Shown: piece by piece, positions 53,433 through 63,315 of the stretch | Layout: each line of letters opens with the position of its first letter | Position numbering within the stretch: position 1 is the first letter of the stretch | Origin: Cytidiella melzeri | Lineage: Eukaryota > Basidiomycota > Agaricomycetes > Polyporales > Irpicaceae | DNA: 64,000 nt | Direction of reading: 5' to 3' | Assembly (NCBI GenBank): GCA_022592445.1 | Contig: JABYQR010000021.1 | Location: 124,001 to 188,000 of the forward strand | Translations under genes and position numbers: made by a program | Notes under the pieces: model-generated | The model's input: only the letters and a program-made list of their open reading frames with translations | What the model was told of the DNA's origin: nothing | Database searches by the model: none

Positions 53433-53849
53433 TGTGATTACGCGCGCTCTGCTCGTGTTCTTATGCCACTCAACAATACGCTTTTATACAGCTTTTTGCC
53501 TTCATTCGTTGTGTCACTCGGATATACGTCGAACGAGGCACAGTTGATGAGTGTCCCGCCGTTCGCCGCTTCCTTCGTCTGTACGTACAATTCCTTACTC
53601 CCCTGAAAGTTTACCAATGTATTTTCTTTTCAGTATCTATTGCATTGTCCTACTTGTCGGACAAATACCACAAACGCGGCCTCACCATCATCCTCTTCGC
53701 CCTCCTCGGTACAGCCGGCTTCTGTCTCTTCCTCGCCTCAGCCAATCACCCACACACCCGATACGCCTCACTCTTCCTCATCCTCCCAGGTACATACAGC
53801 ATCGCCCCTCCACTCGCAGCCTGGATTTCCAACAACACCTCTCCCGATC
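53405..53849 (+). pseudogene. MFS transporter fragment, truncated at both ends
   Basis: After a likely exon end and a GTAAGT intron (53428-53491), exon 53492-53580 reads FLPSFVVSLGYTSNEAQLMS and VPPFAASF. After a 53-nt intron, exon 53634 onward reads SIALSYLSDKYHKRGLTIIL, GTAGFCLFLASANHPHTRY and LPGTYSIAPPLAAWISNNTS. This is the seventh-to-tenth membrane span region of allantoate/pantothenate-type permeases, with SDKYHKRG as the loop motif. The first half and the C-terminus are missing. The frame runs on without a stop into the aminotransferase. Confidence 0.75.
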
Positions 53850-53878
53850 AAGCTTTTGTAAACATCACTGTTGCCAAG

Positions 53879-56338
53879 ATGGACACTCACTACTACCAGA
53901 TGCCATATGGCGACTTCATGAATCTGTTCGCCAAAGTCGGTGGCCTCGACCAGCTGAACCTTTCGAGCGCGCAGCTTGACGCGATTTCCAAGAACTACGA
54001 GCCTGACCGTTGGATTGAATAAGAGTCGCTAATGCGGTCTTCAATTGTACGCTTCTCTGTTTTCACATAGCTTATCGCGGCTAACATCTGACCTTCAAGT
54101 GTACGAGCTTCAACGACGTGGTCGCGAAGCTGCCCGTGTCAACCCCGAAAGCACGCGTTTTGTCTTCAAGGACGTCTCCGCTTGGCCTGAGAAGGCTGAG
54201 TACGAGATGAATATTGACGTTGCGATGTACCCAGACACGTCGGAAGCTCAACGAGCGTATAACAGCGACATACCATCTGAATTTTTGCAGGAGAACCCTA
54301 ACGTGGCGCGGGCAGCATGGGCGTGGATGAAGGTGGGTTTGAAGGTGGAAGGGAGAGACCAGGAGTCCGCGTTTCGCTCGACTGAGAGCGGACCATTCCT
54401 TGTTCGCATGGGACTCAATAGTGCACACACACACGAATATACCGCTGACTGAACAGTCTCTACTACCGCAGGTCAACGATGCCATGAAGCAGTTCAAGAA
54501 CGAACACGAGTCCGAGGCGCATCAGGTGAGTCTCCCCCGTCGTCCTGACATGAAATCATATGTGCTGATCAAGCTCCAAGATCTTCCGTGAGCAGGCTGG
54601 TCACAAGGCCAGAGGTGGTCTCGTTCCCCAGACCACCAACCCGGTGAGTTCACTGATGTGACCTTGAAGACCGCATTCCTTACCTCGTGCGCACAGGACG
54701 AGGAGACCGTTCCCGGTATCGAACACCCGGGTAGCACAGGTGTCATTTACTGCTCAGATCGTGCCATGGCGAACGGCTTTAGCTACGCGTCCTCACACGA
54801 ATGGTCCAACTTGGGACAGGGCGCTCCAGAGGTTGGTGACTTCCCGGGCGCACCTCCGCGTCTTACGAGCATCCCCTTGCCGACCGATTCCCTCGAATAC
54901 GCGCCAACGACGGGTGTCAAAGGTGCGAATCTCCTGGCCTATCAAAAAATATTCTGACCTGCATATACAGACCTTCGGGAGGCCGTCGCCCACCTTTACA
55001 ACACCACGTACCGTCAGGGTAAGCGGAGCCAGTATACGTACGAGAATGTATGTATCGTTCCCGGTGGCCGTGCCGGTTTGTCGCGGATCGCTGCCGTCGT
55101 TGGAGATGTCTACTGCGTGCGTACAATTATATGCAGCAAAAAGTGGAGCAGCGTCTATCTGACATTTGCATCAGTCGTACCAAATTCCCGATTATACTGC
55201 CTACGATCAAATGCTAGGTGCCTTCAAAAGATTGGTTCCTGTGCCGACTTCGTGAGTGCGCTGTTCGTAGTGAGGTGAGGACAATTTATTATTTTTGCTT
55301 CCATATTCGGAACAGTTTGGAGGCAGAGGTATGTCATCCGCGTTGAACATATTTGAGTGCTTCTGTAAGCTTGTTCTTTTAGAGTAGATACCGCTTAGAC
55401 TTGGACCAACTCCGCAAGGATATCCGTATTCAAGGCCTCGAGGTCGTCCTCATGTCCAACCCTCGTAATCCCACTGGCCAAGTCGTCCGAGGCGAAGAAT
55501 TGAAGGAACTTGTGCAGCTCTCTAGGGAGAGTGGCACTAATTTGATCCTTGACGAGGTGCGTGTCTTTCGGGCTATCTCCCGAGCCTGTTTTCTGACATC
55601 GCACCCTAACTGCAGTTCTACTCGTGGTACATCTATCCTGAAAATGAGGCCGAGTTTGGACAGTCTGTTTCTTCTGCTGAGTACATCGACGACGTCAATG
55701 ACGATTCCGTCGTCATTGTGGATGGACTGACCAAGGTGAATTTTTCGTTCATAACAATACATGCAACGTCGTCTGACAGGCAACGCATAGAACTGGCGTC
55801 TTCCTGGCTTCCGTGTCTGCTGGGTGCTCGGACCAAAAAACTTGATCACCGCTCTATCGCAATCTGGATCCTTCCTCGACGGTGGTGCTAACCATCCGTG
55901 AGTCGTCCCTCCTTCCTTTTATGAGGCCATCAGCTCATTTGGGACGATTAGCCTGCAACTCGCGGCGATTCCGCTACTGGAGCCCGAGCACGTTCACGCC
56001 GAGAAGGTTGCGCTGCAGAAGCACTTCAAGCACAAGCGTGACCACGTTCTCAAACGTCTCGCTCGTCTCGGCTTGAAGGTGTCTGTACCCCCGCAGGCGA
56101 CCTTCTACATCTGGCTCAACCTCGAGCACCTGCCCGCTCCCTTGCACAATGGTGTCGTGAGTACAGGAGCTTCCCACCCCCCTCTCTCGCGACACTGATT
56201 TTTGCTTCCTTGCAGACCTTTTTCGAGGAGCTACTGAAGGAGAAGTGTATTGGTGTCCCTGGAATCTTCTTTGACATCAACCCATTGCACCGCCGCAACC
56301 TGTTCTCCTCGCCCTGCCACCACTTTATCCGTCTCTAA
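53879..56338 (+). CDS. class I/II aminotransferase-like gene with two lesions
   Basis: Thirteen exons: 53879-54046, 54100-54332, 54472-54525, 54581-54643, 54697-54922, 54971-55116, 55175-55251, 55316-55328, 55383-55556, 55616-55735, 55791-55897, 55952-56156, 56216-56338. PLP fold-type I marks: NVCIVPGGRAGLSRIAAVVG, YQIPDYTAYDQML, VVLMSNPRNPTGQVVRGEEL, ESGTNLILDE, VDGLTKNWRLPGFRVCW (Schiff-base Lys) and a C-terminal HHFIRL with the substrate-carboxylate Arg. The start GCCAAGATGG is a strong context. Exon 1 loses frame by one base near 54018-54022 (one A short). A TAA at 56336-56338 interrupts a frame that continues with FGPPIEVLDMGVDAI to TGA at 56474-56476. The long second intron (139 nt) is the least sure junction. 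Substrate unknown; it may be a pseudogene. Confidence 0.75.
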
Positions 56339-56476
56339 TTCGGTCCACCCATCGAAGTGCTCGATATGGGTGTCGACGCCATCGCGCGCGTGCTCAAGAG
56401 AGCCAAGAAGGAAGGCATGCACGCGTTTGGACACAGCTACAAGAAGAGCCTGGGTGGATCTGGCGACCACATCTGA

Positions 56477-56879
56477 GCGTGAGTCTTGTTTGGACGGATG
56501 AACCAGCGAATGGCGAATAACATCCCTCGGATCTCGGATTTTTTGGAAAGCAGAAAGAACATTCTGATGTTACAAATCACAAGACAAGGAGAATCATACC
56601 TGCAGAAGTGACTCGCGCTAGACAGGTGCTGAATCGATTTCTTTCGCGCAGGTTATTTATGCATTGTAGGAAAAAAGGCGGGGAGTGAATGTACACGTAG
56701 CTACAGTAGTTGTTTGCAGTGTGTTATACACGAGCTGAAGATAAATAAGATTGGCCTGGATTTTGTTCAAGTTGTACTGTTGTCTGTCAAGATGTTGACT
56801 GTCTGTCTCAACGACATGACCGCAGCTGAAGCCTTTATGGCAGACATGTGATGGTGACATGGACTGTTGTACAGGTACA
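56477..56879. other. 3' flank of the aminotransferase gene
   Basis: No coding evidence. Confidence 0.5.
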
Positions 56880-57160
56880 ATGATCACGAAGAGTAGGGGT
56901 CGTCAATCTTTCAAACCTGCTCCGAGTGCGGACGAGGCCTTAACCAAGAAGGGCAGTACGGGTATGTGTAAAGAGCTGATTGTACGTGCGCACTGGAATC
57001 ACATCTCGTTCGCCAGCCGGGGACGCTCAGGGCTCAGTAAATGACATCCGGATTACCCTGACGTCATTTGCCTTGCCTTTTCGCTTTCATCACTCCCGTC
57101 TCACTGTCATTGTTTGCCGTCCTTGCCGCTTCCGCTTGAAATGTTTTGTTTGCAGGTAAT
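56880..57160 (+). CDS. possible 5' end of an interrupted gene
   Basis: MITKSRGRQSFKPAPSADEA and LTKKGST are followed by a GTATGT donor (56962) and, 55 nt later, a CCAG acceptor (57016) that keeps phase (AGDAQGSVNDIRITL). After about 57160 the sequence becomes AT-rich repeat, as if the rest of the gene were cut off. Family not recognised; it may be chance. Confidence 0.3.
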
Positions 57161-59387
57161 TCCCTTTATAACTTGCCAAACCAGAAGTGCAAGATTCGCG
57201 TAGCTGATTAGGGTTCGCCATGCTATCCTATCATGCATCGTGGAAAGAAAGAAAGAGACAGAGTTGAGAATATTGGACAGGGAAACTGAGTGGAAATGAA
57301 CGCACGTCGTTTGCATGTGAAAGTCATGTGATTGGTACAAACCGGATAGCCAAAAATCATGTGATAACCTGCAAGAAAAAGATCAGCGGGGTTCCAAACG
57401 GAGTCTGAGCAACTTTTATCATTATATTGACTGTATATCCCCAACATTTGGTTCATCCAAGAAGATTTTTATGTTTGTGTGTTGCTGAAGGGCAGGACTA
57501 TCTGATAATGTAAAATTTGTGTCTATTCATGTACATGTGTTCAATACAAAATACAAAAATGGCTTTTTGATGGGAGATTCTGCTCAACACACACATTTGT
57601 AGAGTGAATAACAAAGCAAATGAAACACCATCAAATCATTACACCACACTGTTACAAAATTGATTACCGCATGTATTACCCCATCAAATTCCCACAGTTT
57701 GGGGGACAAAAAGGTCACATCTGAAAAAGCATCAATGTGCTGGCGCGAACTGGAACGATTCTTCTTCATTCTTCAGGAATCGTAACACCAACAGGACATG
57801 GTTGCGTCAGCAACAAGCACTGCATCTGATTGTTCCACAAAGTTTGATGACCACTAGTCCTCTCTAAGCAGGAGTTACAATCAGAACACAGCCTGTGGCA
57901 GTTTCAATGGGAATGAGGCAGTTCAGACATCAACAGGACACATGTACCGTGTTCTGGGAGTTGGTCTAATGAGATAACCCTCAAGCCCTTCATTCTTGCA
58001 ACAAGTAACTTTCTGGCATCTGCAGTGTTCACCACAAAATGAATTAGAAGATATATGAGGCTCCTTGCTACCTACCATTGGTGGACTACCTTTATCATTG
58101 TATGGCTGCTTTTCCTGCAATCATACTTATCAATTGTAGTGCAGTCACTTTATCTCAGATCAAGCTGCTTATCAAAGGTGTCACCAGTAGCAAATGCCCT
58201 TACTACAGTCAATCAGGAAGTTCAGAGTAGGTTGATTATCACTGATTCAAAGTCTGATCAAGTAGTGATTTTTCCTGCAATCATTTTTCTCAATCAGACT
58301 ATTGATCAGATCTGAACACCCATCAACACAGTGCTGATTCTGGCTGATTTCCCAATAAGTGTATCACTGTATGACCTATAAGAATTTGCCAAGTACTTGA
58401 GTGCCAAGCTACCTCAAGCAGTATATCTCTTATAGCTTACTGACTATGGTTTCTGTAAGCAAACCTCATTGTAGCACACAAGAACACATCTGTCCAGATG
58501 TGTCTACATATTTTTATGGATGCTACCTTGTCTAAGGTCATATCAAATTGTACTATGTAATGGTAGATAGCCATGGTAGGGTGGGGGTCAGAGCCTAGAG
58601 AGGACAGACAGCAGACAGCAGGAGATGTTTTCAACAGAGTGTTATACAAATTTTGTTATCAGTAGGTACAGGAAGAGCAATAATCACGGCCTGATTCTTG
58701 CTGTCCCTCCTCCAGAGAAGGGACAACAAAGAGGCCTGATTCTGCTTGATTCTTGTTAATTACACAAATAATCAGGCAGTAGGACACCAGACCACCTCTA
58801 CAGAATCAAACAATAATTTTGGGAATCAGCCATAATCATCCACTCTGAATGCCTCTAATAAACATGACCAGGTTACTTGGCAAGGTTCTTACCAGGAACA
58901 AAGTCACTGGTTCAAGTAACTGTTTCAGGCTATATGACTTATTCAATTTGCTATCAGTAACATAATCACTTGTAACCCTGCTCCTGCAGTTTACCCAAAT
59001 TGTGTCTAGATTATTGAACATAGTTCGACACCATCTTCTATTTCGACACCATTACAAAGAAGATGCATGCCAAACAACCTTCATCTCTACACTCCACTCT
59101 ACAAACTTTTGAATTCTGTACTCACACCCGTCATTGCAATTTGACCAATACAGCATAGTCCTTCTCCTTTCCTAAATTTTTGCATGCTCCAGTGAAGACA
59201 AATCACCAACTTACTATACAATACTCATCAATGAAGTGAGTCACAACAGAATGACTTACTCAAGCTGCTACCAACAACAAGTTAACTTATGAATCTGGCT
59301 CAAAAAATAACATTTCATATACTCCAGGTATTGTACTTGCCGCTTGCCAGCCTTGCTAACACTATTATAACTGATGATAAGGTGATG
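57161..59387. other. AT-rich repeat debris
   Basis: No gene. Contains the 57784-57935 repeat and, at about 59326-59360, an inverted relative of the 49110-49140 sequence (TAGCA..GC.GGCAAGCGGCAAGTAC). Confidence 0.5.
57784..57935. repeat. third copy of the 48.9-kb noncoding repeat
   Basis: Shares CACCAACAGGACATG, CAAGCACTGCATCTGATTG, AAGCAGGAGTTACAATCAGA and GGCAGTTCAGAC blocks with 48831-49110, in the same orientation. Confidence 0.7.
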
Positions 59388-59442
59388 TAGTACAGTGGAT
59401 GCAGTGCTGAGCCTTGCATGTGACACACCTGGGTTTGATTCC
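59388..59442 (+). ncRNA. tRNA-like pol III promoter (possible SINE head)
   Basis: TAGTACAGTGG (59388-59398) matches an A box and GGTTTGATTCC (59432-59442) a B box, 33 nt apart, in an order and spacing like tRNA-derived SINEs. The cloverleaf is poor, so it is not a working tRNA. The body and tail of a SINE are not defined. Confidence 0.4.
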
Positions 59443-60022
59443 TGAACAACAAAGAAATGTACAATGTCAATGGTTGCAGTAGAAAAGGTTTCATCAACTA
59501 TCTTTATACCCTTACCTACACATATCATTATAGTGTATACAGTGAAGCACTATAATATCATCTGTGTACCATTATAATGAGTGCTGTGTAATAAGGTAAG
59601 GCAGACTTTATGTTAAATGCTGAGGTTTGTAATGGCAGCTACAATGCAATAATCATTTGTTTATTTACATACATGATGTGTAAAGGAAAGCCCGGTATGG
59701 TATTTTCATTCAATGAGCATGGTGTCCCAGAAGTAGATTTCTGTGGAGAAAAATATATTGTTCTCTAAGACTTTCCGACTGATCGCTTTGATTCCGTCTC
59801 ATCATCTTATCCATTCCGTCCTCCGTTCTGTCTCATACACGCAATCCGCCAGCTTCCTCAATTCCATTCTCTATCTATTTGGTTATCCACTTATGTCATT
59901 ATCTTTAAGAGTATATTCCTCCCCCCACACACACTACACACACTCCGAGTACCTGCTTTCCTATGTCACTATTCCGCCTTCCATTTCATTACTATATTAA
60001 TTGTTTCCGCACTTTTAGAAAC

Positions 60023-60030
60023 TATATAAA
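60023..60030 (+). promoter_or_regulatory. TATA box in the copia 5' LTR region
   Basis: TATATAAA about 80 bp before the primer-binding site. The LTR's left end cannot be fixed because its partner lies outside the window. Confidence 0.45.
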
Positions 60031-60109
60031 CCATGTAAATTTGTTTGTTTTTAATTATCCTCATCACTTGCTATCGTTCTTGTGCGCTCGCAACCCCTTG
60101 CAAAACAAT

Positions 60110-60128
60110 AGGTTATGAGCCCCGCGCT
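60110..60128 (+). other. half-tRNA primer-binding site
   Basis: AGGTTATGAGCCCCGCGCT is the reverse complement of an initiator tRNA-Met anticodon arm (GGGCTCATAACC with the GCGC stem before it). Drosophila copia primes on this same tRNA half. Confidence 0.65.
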
Positions 60129-60262
60129 CTAAACCAAGCGCATCAATCTCTCGATAAACTTCAAGCTCTATACTTGCACCCTTTGCGGATCACGGCAACA
60201 ATACTTCGGCATTATGCCCGTAGGCCATTTCTATTACTTCTAGATCTTACTATTAGATCGCC

Positions 60263-60874
60263 ATGTCTACTACTACACCTGCCTCCGTCGCTGCGGCAAC
60301 TCCTAGTGCGTCCGAACGCTCGGGCACTTACCAAATCAACCCATTACGGGGAGCCGAGAATTATATCACTTGGCGCGTCCAAATCTCGGACATTCTCACG
60401 GACATGGGTCTGTGGGACTATACATCCGGTGACATTGCTAAACCCACTGATGCAAAGCTAATTGCCGAGTGGACAAAGAAAGATCAAAAGGCCCTTACGG
60501 CTATTTGTCTCCGCGTTTCAAACACTATGATGGCGCATGTGATTTCCGCCACAACATCCAAGGACGCTTTCGATACCCTTGCCAATGTATTCAACAATGA
60601 AGGCGCCGTAGCGCTTATTGTTCTCCGTCGCCGTTTCCTCCGATATTCCATAACAGAAGGTTCTGACCTTGAGGAAGAAATCCGGAAAATCAAGAGCTTG
60701 TGGCAAGAGATCAATCTTGTTCAAACATCCAAGATCTCCGATAACAAACTTGCTTCCGTCATTCTAACCGCCTTACTGCCCACTTGGGATCCTTTGATCG
60801 CTTCCATCTCGCTTGACAACACGCTAACTTCTGCTAATATCATTGGTCGTATACTACAAGAAGAAGGCCGCTGA
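60263..60874 (+). CDS. copia gag (UBN2 type)
   Basis: 203 codons to an in-frame TGA. Conserved: INPLRGAENYITWRVQISDI, GLWDYTSGDIAKPTD, AEWTKKDQKALTAICLRVSN, KDAFDTLANVFNNEG and DLEEEIRKIKSLWQEIN, then LLPTWDPLIASI. This is the copia capsid domain. The frame continues past the TGA into the zinc knuckle. Confidence 0.85.
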   Translation: MSTTTPASVAAATPSASERSGTYQINPLRGAENYITWRVQISDILTDMGLWDYTSGDIAKPTDAKLIAEWTKKDQKALTAICLRVSNTMMAHVISATTSKDAFDTLANVFNNEGAVALIVLRRRFLRYSITEGSDLEEEIRKIKSLWQEINLVQTSKISDNKLASVILTALLPTWDPLIASISLDNTLTSANIIGRILQEEGR

Positions 60875-61489
60875 AAGGAGCAATCAACTACTGAAACAAC
60901 CCTGTACGCGAATACTAAGCATTGCATCAAATCTAAATTTCAATCAGGCGTCTTTTGCCATGGTTGCGGAAAGAAGGGCCACATCAAACCTGAATGCAGA
61001 AAGGAAGCGAAGAAGAATGAAGAAAAGGAAAAGGAGAACGGAAAGAAGGAGAAGGATAGGAAAGGGGATAAGGGCAAAGGACGAAAAAATTATTCTCACG
61101 TTGCGGAAAAAGACGATGATTCAGATGACGCAGACGAATACACTTTCATCGCCGAAGAGGTATCATTCCCCGCAACAGATTCAATCTGGCTTGCTGATAC
61201 CGGTACGACATCACATATCATTTCTGATCAATCCCTATTTGTCAGCTACTTGCTGGTATCAAGTGCTATCCACGGCGTTGGGAACTGCACTAGTCTCGGC
61301 CGAGGCAATGTTTGCATCATTTTCAATACCAACCACGGTCCTGTGCCTATCGTCCTCAAAGATGCACTTCACGCGCCTACCATGAAATACAATTTGATTT
61401 CTCTTGGACACCTTACTAGCTCCGGTCTCTCCTACGAGGGGAATGGAAAACACCTTCTCATCAAAAAGGGAACCAAATTGATCGGACAC
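60875..61489 (+). CDS. copia nucleocapsid and protease region
   Basis: Same frame as gag after the TGA. CHGCGKKGHIKPEC is a CCHC knuckle (near 60960), then a Lys/Glu-rich linker, and SIWLADTGTTSHIISDQ holds the protease active site (DTG). IVLKDALHAPTMKYNLISLG is the conserved end of the protease. The frame is broken at 61490 by the insertion. Confidence 0.8.
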
Positions 61490-61829
61490 TGAAACACTGA
61501 GTCACGCTTCAAAATAAGAACAACCTTAAAGACAACACAACCAACCACGAAGTGGCAATAGAAGTGTAAAGGTGTGGAAGCGCGGAAGTGTTTAAGTGTG
61601 CGAGGTGGTCTTAGAGTCCTAGTTTTACCTGTGCTAAAAGAGCGACAAGGTTTTTGTGATAAAGTTTATATGAAGAGAGTTAGACTGGCAACTACCACGC
61701 GTATCGCGGGTAAAAGGGCAAGTCAGCGCGGTGAAAGTGAAAGAGTTATAGCGCGGCTCGAAGAGAACGCGCGGGAGATGTCGCAACTTGTAGGAAAACG
61801 GCGCGTGGAGAGACGCAGATGATAAACGC

Positions 61830-61985
61830 AGGCGCAGTATGAATCTCGAACACAAAACGCGGTCGCTGGTGAAGATGAAGAAGTCGCTGTAAAACGCGGG
61901 CGCAGTGAAAGTGAACGCAGTGAAGGTGAAACGCAACGTAGTAACGCAGTAAAATAACGCAGTTTAAAAAGTAAACGCAGTGTAA
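61830..61985. repeat. ACGCAGT-rich tract
   Basis: About eight copies of (A)ACGCAGT or GCGCAGT at irregular 10-25 bp spacing, for example TAACGCAGTAAAATAACGCA. Minus strand: ACTGCGTT. Confidence 0.65.
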
Positions 61986-62269
61986 CGAAGCCAAAAGAAA
62001 CCGTAGAGGAAGATAAACTAATGGAGCGCGTGTCGCAGCGCAAGGCTATGTAAGATCGCAGTCAATTTGACTCGACAGACTGCGCGCGGGGGCGGTAGTG
62101 TAGAACAACACTTCCCGAACGGCGGTGCGTGTTGCAGGCGAATGCGTGGCCAACGACGACATTGGTAGAGCTGGTAAGATTGAACTGCACTAGTTCGCAC
62201 TCGTGGTCCTCGCCTTCAAAGTCTGGGGACAGCCAACAATCTGGGTGCGGCGCGCGTGGGCAATTGCAG

Positions 62270-62587
62270 TCAAGCAGGACAAAAGGTCCTGAACGTAGGG
62301 GAATTGGGTGATCGCTCAGTGTTGCAGTAAGAGCAGTTATCAAGCGAGTCCGCGACGGAGGCGACGGACGACGCTGGAGAGGGTGATTTAGGAGTTGATC
62401 TCTCAGGGGAGACCGTAGGCGCTGCTGAGGGTTCTGGCGGCGGCGTGGGCGCGGGGATGATGGGGTAACGGCGTAGAACCTCGCGCGGGCGCGGGCGGTA
62501 AGGGCAGCAACCGTCGGGTAGGTGGGGAACGGTGGGACAGTAGCGGCAGACTTGAGGCGGGTTGTCATTGGTAGACGCAGCTGACAT
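62270..62587 (-). CDS. Cys-rich ORF of the insertion
   Basis: 105 codons starting MSAASTNDNPPQVCRYC, then DGCCPYRPRPREVLRRYP, a Pro/Ser-rich linker and NCSYCNTE. A one-base shift near 62310 would extend it with LLDCNCPRAPHPDCWLSPDF and AFACNTHRR, giving more C-x-C and C-x(n)-H pairs, so a zinc-binding protein is possible. I do not recognise the family. Confidence 0.35.
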   Translation of the reverse strand: MSAASTNDNPPQVCRYCPTVPHLPDGCCPYRPRPREVLRRYPIIPAPTPPPEPSAAPTVSPERSTPKSPSPASSVASVADSLDNCSYCNTERSPNSPTFRTFCPA

Positions 62588-62738
62588 AAACGGGAAAGAA
62601 GTCGCAGTGAGACAACGCAGAAGAAGCTACAGCTATGGGCACGAAGAGACTCCCTCGACGCGAACGCAAAGCGTAAAGTGAACTCTGGAAACTGGGGTGG
62701 GGATTGACTTATTTTCTAAGCAGTACAAGCAACACCTT

Positions 62739-62746
62739 TTTATATA
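62739..62746 (-). promoter_or_regulatory. TATA box of the insertion
   Basis: TATATAAA on the minus strand inside GGGTATATAAAAAGG, about 150 bp upstream of the Cys-rich ORF start at 62587. Confidence 0.45.
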
Positions 62747-63315
62747 CCCTAAAGACCCTCTCCTAAACCTTTCCTTCTATGTCCTAAACCCAAACGCAAG
62801 AGCGAGAAAACAGGGTGGCAGAATACTTCCGTCTGCGGAGGCAAAATGTCCAGCGAGTCGACGCCCGGCAGGACACAGCGTTGGCCGACACGGAGTAGCG
62901 GCGCGCGCCCTTGCGCTGAAAAGACGCCAACCGTTGCGAGCAGGTGATGAGGCGCCATCCAGGAGTTACACAGCGTGGCGTGATAGGAGTCTTCCTGAAA
63001 CGGGGTTCACGCGTCAAGTTTCTTCTACCGTTGGTCCGACCCGCGTCCAAAACACTTGGTGGCTGGCCAGCCCATGCTCCGATGCAAAAGGGGCGTGTCT
63101 GTGTGTCAGGGTTCGGTGTGCTTCCTCGGCCTCGGATGTTTCCGGCGCGTTGCTGCTCCTTGTCAAGTCCTTGGATCCTCGGCAAACTCCTTGTGACCTC
63201 GGTGAACTCCTCGTGCCCGTGACGCTGGGAAAGTGGAGGGATTTGCCGCTCAGGATGACGCGGGCCGCGCAAATGGCAGGCTGCTGCCGGGTCTCCGCGC
63301 CTAGCCGATTTCCGG

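Larger units (their letters stand above)
61490..63315 (-). mobile_element. 1826-bp insertion inside the copia element
   Basis: The copia frame stops after K-L-I-G-H at 61489 and resumes at V-Y-Q-R-G-V-K-S from 63316; joined, they make a normal pre-integrase lead. The insert is GC-rich on its right, has a minus-strand TATA box and a Cys-rich ORF, and a run of ACGCAGT motifs on its left. No target duplication, terminal repeat or known transposase was found. Confidence 0.65.

Noticed and set aside
63286..63315. Helitron 3' terminus (hairpin plus CTAG)
   Set aside because: The CTAG is 12 bp short of the joint and not followed by T; no matching 5' TC end.
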